From: Straminergon stramineum
Taxonomy: Eukaryota > Streptophyta > Bryopsida > Hypnales > Calliergonaceae
Reading direction: 5' to 3'
Length of the DNA stretch: 64,000 bases
Assembly: GCA_963920665.1 (NCBI GenBank)
Contig: OY987273.1
Location: 3,784,501 to 3,848,500 of the forward strand
The notes under the pieces: model-generated
The model's database searches: none
What the model saw: the letters and a program-made list of their open reading frames with translations, nothing else
What the model was told of the DNA's origin: nothing
Made by a program: the position numbers and the translations under genes
Shown here: one piece after another, positions 47,709 to 58,529 of the stretch
Layout of the letters: each line of letters opens with the position of its first letter
Position numbering within the stretch: position 1 is the first letter of the stretch

Positions 47709-50700
47709 TGTCGCGAGCCGTAATCTTAAAAGTAACCATGTTAGTATTTAAAGGAGTATAAGTATATAGAATTTTTTCAAAATTCTTAACAGGCAAAAAG
47801 GATTAGAACCCTCTTAGCCTAAACATCTCACTAACACTGAACGGATGCTCCAAGTAATCCGTAACGGTACCCAGGACGGATCCGGATTCCGGAAACCCGG
47901 ATAGCGATAGCTTAGTACCTAGACTTCCGGTCTAGAAATAGGGACCCGTTACAGGTGAACGGTCCGCTTTATAAACGGTTGGTATTTTGACGGGTACTTA
48001 ACCCTGCCACTGCCATTTCCTCTTCCTCTTTTTCCCACAACTGTTTTGTGCACGCATAGTTGAGTGAAAGAGTGGTGAGTTAGTGCTCGCGTGAGAGGTG
48101 ATAGTATCTTCACATTTTTGAATAGTTGAGATGGCGGAGGGAGATATCCGGAAGACTTTGGTCATCAGCCGGATGGTTTGTCCAACCATTCCGGAAAGGC
48201 TGAGAGACAGATCCCAGCTAGAGGATGACCTCAGTGAGATAGGGTGTGTCGGTCTGTTCATGCGACCGTGGACCATAAAGAACGACCGAATGATCCAGGA
48301 GTTGATAGTAGGTGCTTCCAACCAGTATGAGTTGACAATGAGAGGAAGGCCTCAAACTTGGATTGATGACGTCTGGTCTAGAGTTTACAGATTTCCAAAG
48401 AAGGGATCCGGTTTAGCGTCACGGACAGACAAGTTTACAGTCGGGAAGTTCAAGAACACTACCCATTCTAAGGAAGGGTATGCAATTAGTGACTGCCTAG
48501 ATCCATGATAGAGGCATGTCCTAGAGTTCCTGATCCCCATCATGTATCCGGAAAAGCCTACCCGGGTTACGGTTACAATAGCCAACACCATATTTGGTGC
48601 ATTTGAGGGTAGACCAGTCAGTTGGGGCAAGGTGATTGGATCCGTAGTCACCAAATTGGCCGCCAACGTGGGAAAGGGAAAGACCAGCCCCATAGGGCCA
48701 TATCTTTTCCATCTGTACCATCACGCAGAACTTCTCAGCGATGTGGAGATGGTGGAGTACAACACTGGAGCAAGGATCCTTCAATACAGATTGACAAAAG
48801 AAGTGACAGCTGAGCAGCCGTCGGTGGAAGAAGAGGAGGATCCAGAAGAAGACGAGGAACCTTTGGAGCAGAGGCACCGGAAGTCGACGGATCCGACATC
48901 GTGGGGAAAACTTCCAGCTCAACAAAGGATCTCGGAAGAAGAGGAAGGAAGCATATCTGGGTTCTTCAAAACTGGATTCAACTGGGTACTCCAAGCGCAA
49001 GAGTACCACGAGAGCCTAACGGATCTGCTCAGGAGGATAGGTTGGGAGCTAAAGACGGAACCGGAAGACATCCTCGACGCTCTAAAGAAACTTCCAAATC
49101 TGGAAGTCCTCGAGCGGAAGGACAAGCAGATCGTAGCCCTGGAGAAGGAGAAAGCGGATCTTCAAGTGAGACTCAACTGGGCGCAAGGCGAGATGGCTGA
49201 AGCGAAGCAAAGGGAGAAGGAAGCCCTCCAGCTGCTCAAGAATTTATTCGGCTTGGTAGACAAGCCGGCCGATATGGTGATGAAGGCGGCTCTAACCCAG
49301 AGCCGGTTGACCGAGGAAGGGCACCTCACCGGATCCAAGGTAATCCGGATACTCGTGGACTTCTCCTCAAGGATGGAGCTCACGCTGAAGGAGATGAGTC
49401 AACTGCTTGGGCGGATCGACCCCAACCAGGTAATGGACTTCTCCAACTTTCCGGAGATACATTTCGACACGGAGACACCCGTCAAGCTCATCGCCTCAAT
49501 GCCACTACCTTCGAAACCGGAAGTTCTGCGGGAGAGTCTCCGGTACTCCACGGAACCTTTCTCCAAGCAGCTAGAGAAGACAATCCGAGGGAGCATGAAG
49601 TCAGCACCCGAGTCTAGCACACAGCCGGATACAAGACGGGAGTTGGCGCCTCCAGAGGTTACGGTATCTCCACCCGTCCCAGTCTTCAACTTTCCAGGAA
49701 AGGAGCCGCTGCCGACACCTCACACCTAAGCCCGTGGCCAACTAATAGAGCGGATCGGAGGATTGTTGAATTCGGCCTGCTCTCATCCGGAGGAGTTTGA
49801 ACATATGGTGGAGGAGCAGCAGCAACCAAGGAAGGAGATCGAGCCCATCGTGTTGGATGAGATGTCTCCAGGCGAGGAGATTGAAAGGGGGATCACTCAG
49901 ATTGAGAAATCTGAGGAGGAAGAATACCGGACCGGATCGGAGGACAAGGACGAGGAAGAAGCCGACTACTCTCCTCTGGAAATCCGGAAGATACAAACCC
50001 GGGCGGCGTTACGGTCGACCCCCATGAAGGCGACCCCGAAGGCAACCCCAAGGGCATCTCTGCGAACACCAATGAGTCAAGGAGGGAGCAGCCAGAAGAA
50101 AGCGCGGAAGGCGAAGTAGTTAGGATCTTCCGTTAGGCAGATAGGACTTTGATTTTGAACCGAATCCGGATTTCCAGGGATGGGACCGGGTTTCGGATTT
50201 GTAGGATCTCACCTTTCCCAGATTTTTCGGGAAGGTTGTGAGTGGTCACTTGGATTTTCGGGTGCCTTTTTGGCGTTTTTGGCTTTGAATGGTTTGTGGT
50301 TTTAAGTGTGAGGCAGGTTTGTTGCCTCTCATTCCATCCTAGCGTTATAGTTTGTATTTTGTCATCCTTATTTTAATCTGAGCCACCAAGTGGACCCTCA
50401 GGGATTGATCTGTTGTATATCCAGCTTCCTTGTGTTTCCTTGTGAGTGTGTTAAGTGTAATTGAGGAGGAGGAAAGGAGGAATCCGGATCTGAGGGAACT
50501 TGGGTCTGAGTGTTGAGGAACGTCTGTTACGTAGTCTAGACTAGTGAATTTGGTCTTGAGCACGTGTCCTTAAACTCTTGGAACGGGAATCCGATTAGGA
50601 GTGGTGTGGGTGCAAATCCGGAATACCGGGGAGGGTTCTGTGTAGAGATAAGAAACCACCAGTGGAAGAAACCCCATATCACTTACCGGAAGGTCAACCA

Positions 50701-51195
50701 AACCCTAGGATCAGTTTAGCGAACGACTTACAATCCTTACCTTAGTTCTGGTTTCTATTGTCTGTCGTTGTAGTGGAGAAGGCTTGTTACGGATCTATGT
50801 GACCTGCCTTCCGGATTGGCCATCCGGAAGGTTGTGAGAGTGTTTTCAGTCAATCTAGTGCAACAGTTGGTCTAAGCGTGTGTTTTGTGGTTTTGAGAGA
50901 GAAGAGAGAGTGAGAAATACAAGTGGTGAGTCCCTACCCCTCTAGACAATCAAAGTTGGACCCTCTAAGGGTAAAACAGAGGTACCAAAAACTAGTGTTT
51001 GTGAATGAAGTGACAGATCTGGAAGCCAGAAAGAAAGTGAATCCGGATTAGATTCCGGAAAGAGAGAGCTTAAGTTGATAGAACGGATAACCTAGGCTTG
51101 CAACAACATACTAGAATTCCCTGGGACGATATTTCGAGTTAGTTTACACGTTTGGGTGTTGTAAATGGTATTTACCGCACGCTACGCGTACGACA
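47709..51195 (+). mobile_element. Best-preserved TGTYG...CRACA element, 3487 bp
   Basis: Bounded by TGTCGCGAGC and CGTACGACA and by perfect 5-bp duplications ATCCC (47704-47708, 51196-51200). Removing the element and one duplication rejoins the minus-strand WCHI-family gene in frame, which confirms the ends. It holds a 422-bp leader, one ORF and a 1.08-kb 3' region. TG...CA ends with a 5-bp duplication are typical of integrase-type insertion. I see no repeated LTR within it. It could be an ORF-carrying solo LTR of a larger retroelement or a non-autonomous element with very short inverted ends; neither is proved. Confidence 0.9.
48131..50119 (+). pseudogene. Element ORF, 663 codons, unknown gag-like protein
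   Basis: ATG 48131 opens MAEGDIRKTLVISRMVCPTI. Conserved blocks shared by all copies follow: DDLSEIGCVGLFMRPWT, DDVWSRVYRFPKKGSGLA, KEGYAISDCLD, VLEFLIPIMY, ANTIFGAFEGRPVSWGKV and YLFHLYHHAELL, then an acidic stretch, a coiled coil (about residues 300-375, LEKEKADLQVRLNWAQGEM), PSKPEVLRE, another acidic stretch (EKSEEEEYRTGSEDKDEEEA) and a basic TPMKATPKATPR...KKARKAK tail. Only three in-frame stops occur: TGA 48506 and TAG 48509 (Arg, Gln in the other copies) and TAA 49727 (Gln-compatible). No indel. I recognise no enzyme motif; a nucleic-acid-packaging role is a guess from charge and coiled coil. Confidence 0.75.
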
Positions 51196-51449
51196 ATCCC
51201 CAATATGCATTAGCCATTGGGTCAAGAAGGGCACGCCATTGCCTACTATGGCAATCTCCTTTCTTCTTCATCATCTTGTCTTGTCACTCTTCTGTAAACA
51301 AAACTAGACTTTTGTCGATAATATACCCGAAGAAATGAATTTGTAAATATGGAAGCCACAACACATGTCGATGCCCGAACTTCCAACTGATGAATTGGCA
51401 ATCAAATGCTTCAAGGTAGATGAAAGGTGCAATGCGATCAAAGAAATGG

Positions 51450-51920
51450 CGACCTAGGAATCCAACATCTCCTTGAGTACCTGAAGTCGCCTAGGGCGCA
51501 TGGAGGACGAGGGCACGTGTGGGTCCTGGACAATCACTGGTTTGGGTCCCACTGTCCAATAATTGCCATTCTGAACAAATTAGAGTTTCTGGAAGGAGAC
51601 CTCGAGTGCAAGGTGACTGCAGGTATAGGAGGGTGGCTGCATATAGGGCGACCGTAGGTGATGGGGCGACCACAGGTCTAAGATTTAGGAAGGTATTCCT
51701 GTTCATGACAATGGGGATGGTTGCATATGGGGCAACCTTGGGTCAAGGGCGACCACACGTCTAAGATTCAGGAAGGTCCTTCTGTTCATGACGATGGGGA
51801 GGGCTCTATTTGGGGCGACCTCGGGCTAGGGGTGATTGTGGATCTAAGATTTAGGAAGGTCTTCTAGTTCATGACGACGAGGGCAGCTACGTATAGGGCG
51901 ACCACAAGTCAAGGGCTCCA
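51450..51920 (-). promoter_or_regulatory. GC-motif tandem cluster upstream of the WCHI gene start
   Basis: A unit of about 95 bp repeats four to five times, each with GGGCGACC(n3)GGT (plus-strand reading) and CTAAGATTTAGGAAGGT plus GTTCATGACGA. In the sense of the gene starting at 51274 the motif reads ACC...GGTCGCCC. TCATCTACCTTGAAG, also present before the kinase-like and 58.5-kb genes, lies near 51407-51420. Confidence 0.5.
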
Positions 51921-52094
51921 GAAAACATGAGTGTGACTTTCCCCCCTTACAAATTGGAGGGAAGGTGTTCAAACTTTTCAAATACCGCTCCCCCCTTTTT
52001 TGAGGAATAACTCTAGAAAATCCTAAGACTGAGGCATTTAATACTAAGTGATCAAAAATTAATTAAGTAATAAAGAAAGCAAATTGGTTTAGGA

Positions 52095-52570
52095 AGTTGA
52101 GATTTGGAAAAGCCCTTCTCCCTAACATTTCATTTCTCCTTCATCCATTCTTGTGGTCATGTAAAATTCAACATGACCGATTCCTATTTTAATTTTTGGA
52201 GGGAGTACATTTAGAGGAGACCTTCCCTTTTGGGGAAAACCATGTCCAAAAAAAATACTAACACCGTGGGATGCATGAAGAAGAAATCTTTTTATCTACA
52301 TAAGAAGTGGTTTTATGAAATGGAGACTTGGGGAAGCTCTTCTCCTTGACATTTCTTTTTTTTTCCTCATGCTCATGTAAAATTCAACATGACCATTTCC
52401 TATTTTATTTTTGGAGGGAGTACACTTAGAGGAGACCTTCCCTTTTGGGGGAAACCATGTACAAAAAAAATACTAACACCGTGGGATGCAGAAAGAAGAA
52501 ATCTTTTTATCTACATAAGAAGTGGTTTAAGAAATGGAGACTTGGGGAAGCCCTTCTCCTCATCATTTCA
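52095..52570. repeat. About 215-bp tandem duplication
   Basis: About 2.2 copies of a unit containing CATGTAAAATTCAACATGAC, TTTTTGGAGGGAGTACA, ACTAACACCGTGGGATGCA and GAGACTTGGGGAAGC. No coding support. Confidence 0.85.
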
Positions 52571-52861
52571 TTTTCCATCCTCCAACATAGGAATTTCAAT
52601 ATAGTCCTACCCTTCATACATCAAGGGTAGTTTAAAACACATTTGAAGGGGTGAATTAATATTGAATTTTTGGAAGATTAAAAAGTTAGGAAATGACACT
52701 TTGAATGGTTTATATCTTCCAAGTACAAGGTTTAGGAGTTCAAACTTTTTTACGACATATAATGAAAAGCAACTCACATGTGTTTGTCATTTTATCCACC
52801 CTCAAAAATAGAAGTACATTACTTTTGGGGTACATGGAGAAGGTCCATGGTTTTTCTATAG

Positions 52862-52895
52862 GATTTAGGGTATAGGGTTAGGGTTTAGGGTTTGG
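52862..52895. repeat. Short telomere-like TTTAGGG run
   Basis: Imperfect GGGTTTAGGG repeats within 35 bp, resembling plant telomere repeat units. Confidence 0.6.
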
Positions 52896-53119
52896 AAAGC
52901 TCACTTCCATTTGTCTAATTAGTCATAGGAAATTTTTTGTATTTATAGACTGATTTTGTAGTATTAATTAACTACCAACATTGAAGGACAATTCAGTTAT
53001 AGTGTATGGAAGACATAATTAAGCTTGACTTCATTAGTATTGGAGATGGCTCACATCTTCTCCTACGTTGGTTCTTGGACTATCATGACTTTAAGATAGA
53101 GGCAATTGTTGGTGTGGGG

Positions 53120-53410
53120 GGAGATCAAGTCCTGGATGACCGTAGGTGGGGGCGAGTTTAGGTTTTGGTGTTGTTGAGCCCAATTCGGTGGAACGGGGGG
53201 CGATTGCTAGTAGGGGGCGAGTTCAGGTCTTAGTGTTGTTAAGCCCAATTGGATGGAATGGGGGCCAATTGCTGGTAGGAGGCAAGTTCAGGTCTTGGGC
53301 GACCATGGGTGGGGGCGAGTTCGGGTCTTGGTGTTGTTGAGCACAATTTGGTGGAATGGAGGCTGATTGTTGGTGGTGGGCGAGTTCAAGTCCTGGGCGA
53401 CCACGGGTAA
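53120..53410 (-). repeat. GC-motif tandem cluster without an identified gene
   Basis: Three diverged units of about 90 bp, each with GGCGAGTTCAGGTC, a TTGGTGTTGTTGAGC-type part and GGGCGACCAnGGGT. It has the same motif and strand as the cluster at 51.45 kb, but I find no gene start just downstream on the minus strand. Confidence 0.5.
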
Positions 53411-53669
53411 GGGCATGCCTTCCAATCTAGAGAAGTTTTAATAAGTGTAACGAATTCAACTTTCAACATCTAAGAACAAGTCACTTCATTAGGACCTTGG
53501 GGTCTTCAAGGCATCTTCAGGTGATGCATGGAAGTTATTGGCTTCTTGGAAGTCATTGTTCTTGTAGAGATCTCAAGTTCGATCCTTAATGAGATCAATT
53601 TGATTTGGTTCTTGTAGCCAACCTCCAAAAAAAACAAAAAATGTCAAGCTAATTCTCTGTGGTATATGG

Positions 53670-53870
53670 GAAGGAAGGTGATTTCATTCTCAAGGTCTAG
53701 GGGATGGTCCATGAGAGTTATAGAAGATTAGTATTGAATTTCGTACAGAAATGTTTGTGGTGCAATCTTGCACCTCATACATTTCCGTATGAAATTCAAT
53801 ATTAACCTTCTAAACCCTCATAGTACATATCCCAAACCTTGGGAATTAAATGATGTCTCTTGCTCACCTA
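53670..53870. repeat. Long imperfect hairpin
   Basis: Arms of about 90 nt pair across a tiny loop at about 53766. Inner pairing TGGTGCAA/TTGCACC is followed outward by TATTGAATTTCGTACAGAAA against TTTCCGTATGAAATTCAATA, then TATAGAAG, CATGAG and CTCAAGG blocks with their complements at 53801-53850. Scattered mismatches are as in a plant MIRNA precursor or a decayed foldback. No TSD was recognised. Confidence 0.7.
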
Positions 53871-53879
53871 TTGGAGTGA

Positions 53880-54890
53880 CCGAACTTGACATTTTGTACT
53901 CTTGGAGAGAGCTTCTATTTTGTATATAGAAGTTTAAGTAAACCTTAGATAGCTTTTACAAGAACATATTGAATGTCCTATGTAGAATACTTAGCCTAAG
54001 AAATTGTACATTGTATAATGATTTGCATGTTACACTTCTTCATCTTTTAACATTGAGGTGGATAATTTTGAGTCCATAAATGATAGAAACTCTCTATACA
54101 TGATAGAAGAGCATTTCTTTATCCTATGAATTTTGTAGTGTAAGAAGGGGTGGTCCTCTTAGGAAATTTTACTTCCAAAGAGCACATCTGTAATTTGTAA
54201 CTTAACAATTTACAACATCTAAGAAAGATGATTTCAAAGGTGTCCCACTTGTCCTTTTAGAAATACCTTGTATCTTATGGGTGACCAATTTTCAAGGATT
54301 GGCATGTGAAAAAAAGAAATGAAAGAATTCAAACACTCTTGATGGTTTGAACAATGTCTTCATCAAAGACAACAATCTTTTGATTTGATGTGCATATGCT
54401 TAATTTGTTGTTCATTTCAATGTGCTCTACAACATGTTTGTTGGCATTTATGACCTTTTCCACCCAAAAAGGGTTCAGGGTTGTTTAAAGAAATTGATTT
54501 CATGTTCAATGTAGAACAAACTTGAAGAAATTAAAAGAAGACTTTGGACACTTCTAAAGTAACCTCTATAATATTGTTATGCAATGGTAGAATGTAAGCA
54601 TTTCAAGTTCTCCCTTTTTATTTCAATAGAAGTCAATTATGTCATGTACTTTTGTATTTTTGATTCCCTTTTTCCCTTTTGGCCCATTCCTTTTCTTTTC
54701 TTTGTGAACAATGTAGACATATTTTTGGAACCATAAAGAAACAACTCAAAATGTCATTCCACATTCTAGACCATATCATAGTGGTCTTATGATTTTATTT
54801 GAAAGGAAGCTAAATAGAAGTGGGAAGTTGTAATGCCAATGCTTCTCTTCCGTATCAAGGTTTCTTTTTGCTATTATATATGATGGTCTA
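53880..54890. other. Intergenic, no gene seen
   Basis: AT-rich sequence with no supported frame or repeat. Confidence 0.5.
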
Positions 54891-54899
54891 TCCTTTCTA

Positions 54900-55150
54900 G
54901 ACCCACGACCGCCCATGACCAACGGTCACCCCTTACTTGCATGTGTCCCCTGCACCAGTGATCGCCCCAAAACCAGTAGTCACTTGGATCCGCGAGCACC
55001 TCTGGAACCTATAGTTGCCCCCCTCCCATGATTGCCTCCATACCCGCAATCGCCCATTTAGCACGCGCTAGACCTACACGTGCCCCAAGGCGACCTCGGG
55101 TACTTAAGTGGTCACCCAGACCTACAATCGCCACTCTTGGTCTTACGCAT
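54900..55150 (+). promoter_or_regulatory. GC-motif cluster upstream of the kinase-like gene
   Basis: Multiple ACC(n4)GTCGCCC-like words in plus orientation (e.g. ACCCGCAATCGCCC near 55040, ACCTACAATCGCC near 55120). ATCTACCTTGAAGTGGCTGA follows at about 55160, matching the leader at about 58250. Confidence 0.5.
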
Positions 55151-55198
55151 TGGCTTTCATCTACCTTGAAGTGGCTGAATGCATGCTCATGGGCCAAG

Positions 55199-56832
55199 AT
55201 GACTTCAAAAGGGCAAGTTTTTGCCCTTTTTCAAAAAAAGACCATGTCTACTTTAAAGGAAGGAAGTAGTACGGGTCGGATATTGACTTGGGACAAGGAC
55301 CTTGACAATCTTGTAGTGTTTCTTGTAGATATAACTATAAAGGAGGCAAGTAGAGGTGCAAGACCATCCAAGACAAAGAAGTCCAAGACAGAACAAGACA
55401 AGGACCCTACCTATCGTCCAACACGATATATGACCTATGCGCATGAGGCTTGTCTACAATGGTATGAGGAAAAAGTATACAATATGTGGAGAGGAAATAC
55501 TTGAGAAATAAAGAGGCAGGCATCTAATCCTTAAAGGACGAGTTGGAGGACTATATTACAAGAAAATGCAAGGAATCTTCGAACTATGTAGATGTGGATG
55601 AAGTGTATTTCAACTAATGGCAAACGTGGATTGGCAATTGCCTACAAACTAGTATATTCAACACCAAGAAATTGATGCTTGAGTTGTGACCTATAGTGCT
55701 AGGATTTGGAGAAACGGATAGGGTCCAAGAATTCTGTAAGAAGATGGATTGGTGGCAAATTGCAGCAAAAAGATTGTCAAGGTCTGAAGCTAGGGGTATG
55801 GGGTGGTAGATGGATGCATTAAAGGTTGCATTTACAAGAGATAGTGGTTCATGTATCATGTGGGTCTACTTAGAGGCCAAGGTGGTCCCACTTACTAGAT
55901 TTGACCGTCAAGGAGGATACGCAAAGGTGCGCAAGGTACGCATTGAAGGGATGTCCACAATCCCAGCACATGTATATTTTGTAGGAAAATTGTCAAAACA
56001 AAGGAACAAACGTGATGTGAGGGTGGAGCGGTCAATGGAGGCTTTGGTATGCCTGTTGAATCATCTAGCCATTATTAAATTCCTAGTTGTCCAGGACCAA
56101 ACAATGGAAGCATACACTTTGTAGTGGAATGGTGGTAATTTCAAAGAGTTGCTTCATTTGAATGAGAAGGTGGTGCCACATGCGGAATGGCATGAAATCA
56201 AGTTGGTGAAGCAACTTACGGGCCAACAACAAAAAGAAATTAGCCTCTTCTGAAGGCACAAGGCGAAGTTGGCGTGGGCCCTAGTTTATGTGACAAGTCT
56301 CCTGCACAATGTAGGGGTGCTGCACAATGACTTGTCACTTGTGAACATATTGTTGCATTATCCCCCCTTCTCAGATGAAAAGATCAACATTGGGATTCGT
56401 GATTGGGGAATTGCAAGTCATATTCAAGAAGGAGCTCCCTCGCATTTTGGATATGAAAAACTGAAAAAACTTGATGCTGAGAGGGTGGGCCATTGGTGGG
56501 TAGCTCCAAAGTTGTTCTATTTGTTTGGGCCAGAGGGTTCAAATACGAGTCTAGATGTGATGAAAGTGACCTACAAATATTCAGTGAAATGTGACTTGTA
56601 TTCAATTGGAAAGTTGATCCAACACATGAACATAGAACATATGGTTGAATACAACAAGGACTTATTTAGAAATCATGAGTCATCAAGGTACTTTGCCATG
56701 AAATTACATGAACTAGGTGATCCTGATGTTAACAGAAGACCAACATGTGCGCAAGTGGTGGACCTCCTGATGGGTAAACCATGGTTCATAAAACCACCCG
56801 AATTTGTCTTTCGGGACTTTGTCCTCTCATAG
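55199..56832 (+). pseudogene. Protein-kinase-like gene with six in-frame stops
   Basis: ATG 55199 opens MTSKGQVFALFQKKTMS. A frame change at about 55440-55500 leads into SLKDELEDYITRKCKESSNY, GSCIMWVYLEAKVVPLTRFD and SMEALVCLLNHLAIIKFLVV. A kinase C-lobe follows: VGVLHNDLSLVNILL (catalytic-loop HxDxxxxN with Asn for Arg, 56310-56355), IGIRDWGIASH (DWG where DFG binds magnesium, 56401), VGHWWVAPKLF, KYSVKCDLYSIGKLI and DPDVNRRPTCAQVVDLLMG. The catalytic Asp and Asn are kept, so the family may be an active but atypical kinase; I cannot name its subfamily. Stops at 55525, 55615, 55687, 55807, 56122 and 56251 all fit Gln or Arg (C-to-T). The N-lobe ATP-binding loop was not recognised. Confidence 0.7.
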
Positions 56833-57960
56833 GATTTGATGTAATAGTTTTCTAGTGGGAATAGTAACGTTGGCAACCTTTTGTACATCCCATTTTGGAA
56901 AAGCAATGCAAGTGTATAAACTATTTTTAATGTGAAGTGCATGTTTGCACCAAAAATATTGAATATTGTACATACACATCACCTACTGACAAGCATTTGG
57001 GTTTGAATATGAATTCTTTTCATAGTTCATTGTAGCCTAAGCATCAAATGAATGGGATTGATATGATTCATAAGTAAGATAAAAATCAGTTATGGAGAAC
57101 TCTAGTCCTTATTCAGTCAATATGCCCAAATTAGATTGAGATAATCTGTTGACTATATTTTCACCCAAAATATTCAAACACTACCATTTGTACTTCGTAG
57201 TGCGGTTACCAAAGTTTCCCCCAAAAGGTTTAAGGACACCCTAAACCCTAGGATTCGATAGTATGCAAACTAAAGAAGATGGTTTTAAAATGTTAGGAAT
57301 TAAATGTTAGGAATTTTCACCATAAAGATTGGAAAATATTATCCTTGGACTTGACGAAAGTCATTGTTCTAGCCATGCCCAAAAGAATGCACCTAGACTT
57401 CAAATCATGACATATGTTTTAATTTATTTCAAAAATGGTGTTGCTTCTTTAGATTCATTCATCAAAATGAATTGGCTACATACTTATGAAAATATAAATA
57501 ATTTGGAATTGTACAACATGTAGGAAAAAATAGTAGGTACTAAGAAGTACATAATGACTTAAAAAAAAGAATTCTAAAAAAATGTAATTTTGGAATTGGA
57601 AAATGTCAATCCCAATGGTTATTTTGTTGAGATACAAAATGGACATCCCATGATTTAATTATTTTCTAAGAAGATAGAAAATTTTGAAAATCCATAATTG
57701 TCTGCAAACTAAAAGTCCACATAACTTTGATTTTATGAATGAATATGGAATACTTAAGAGATTTCTACACTAAATAGTGAAATTAGGTTGCCTACAGTAT
57801 ATAAATACTTAATATTAGATTACAAGAATGTACTACTTTTGAATTAGGTGTTGTTGTAATTAGAATTCATGAACCTTCATGTGTACAAATGGAAATATAT
57901 GTAGAAATTTTTGTTCACTTTGATGGCTTCTAAAGTACCTTTTGGGGGGTAAGGCAATCT
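56833..57960. other. Intergenic, no gene seen
   Basis: AT-rich 3' flank of the kinase-like gene with no supported frame, repeat or RNA gene. Confidence 0.5.
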
Positions 57961-57989
57961 AATTTCACTATTCAATGAAGGTATATGTC

Positions 57990-58280
57990 GTCGCAGTCAG
58001 GGGTTGGGGACCTACGGTGGCCCTAGACTCGCATGCACCCTCGATCGGGGTTCCCCTCACCTGCAGTCACCATCACCCACGGGCGTTGGCGGAGGTCCTA
58101 GACCCACAGTTGCCTTTTCGACTTGCATGCGCCCCCTCTGTGAACCTGCATGCATCCCATCCAGAGCCGTACTTGCCCTAAGGCGACTACAAGTACAAAA
58201 TGAGACCCTAAACCCAAAGTCTCCCATCCTTCCCTCTTGCGCCTTGTCTTTTATCCACCTTGAAGTGGCTAATTGCATGC
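57990..58280 (+). promoter_or_regulatory. GC-motif cluster and shared leader upstream of the 58.5-kb gene
   Basis: ACCTACGGTGGCCCTAGAC, ACCTGCAGTCACC and ACCCACAGTTGCC words in plus orientation are followed by ATCCACCTTGAAGTGGCTAA at about 58253, nearly identical to the segment before the kinase-like start. The two unrelated genes thus share a 5' segment. Confidence 0.5.
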
Positions 58281-58529
58281 TTGAGAGGGGAGGTGGGTGT
58301 TGTAAGGAGGATCTTCCATCTCTCCTCATGTCACTTTCATCTATGTGTTCCATTGATCGTAAATCACACCAAATTGTTTGAAACTTGATTGTGATTGTAA
58401 ATGTTTATGTTTATGTATTTGTAAATGTGAATTACTACAAGGTAATAGATTTAAGTTTGTTCGGCAAGGTTTTAGGCTTTTGTATTTGGCATAGTATCTA
58501 AGTACAATTGATCGTATAGATTGAGCACT

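Larger units (their letters stand above)
46404..51274 (-). pseudogene. WCHI-family gene, interrupted by a 3.5-kb element
   Basis: The minus-strand frame starts MMKKKGDCHSRQW at 51274, reaches YWG at the 51201 boundary, is broken by the element at 47709-51195, and resumes WRHVNSDCTLTTYKLFEDWC at 47703. The segment EDWCHIDKLFP, NQANLHYYKDDAFVQRCIEV and TVDWRTFK aligns with the genes at 58.5 and 63.7 kb. A long acidic and coiled-coil region follows (LEILLQDLEEKERECEIIKK, QQREMEELEQFYLNF) to 46404. In-frame stops at 47617, 47530, 46919 and 46772 fit Arg/Gln. One frame change lies near 47195. Function unknown; conservation of Trp/Cys/His suggests a small N-terminal domain, possibly DNA-binding (inference). 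Confidence 0.7.

Noticed and set aside
47709..51195. Complete LTR retrotransposon
   Set aside because: No direct repeat links the first and last parts of the element, and no protease, reverse transcriptase, RNase H or integrase motif is present.
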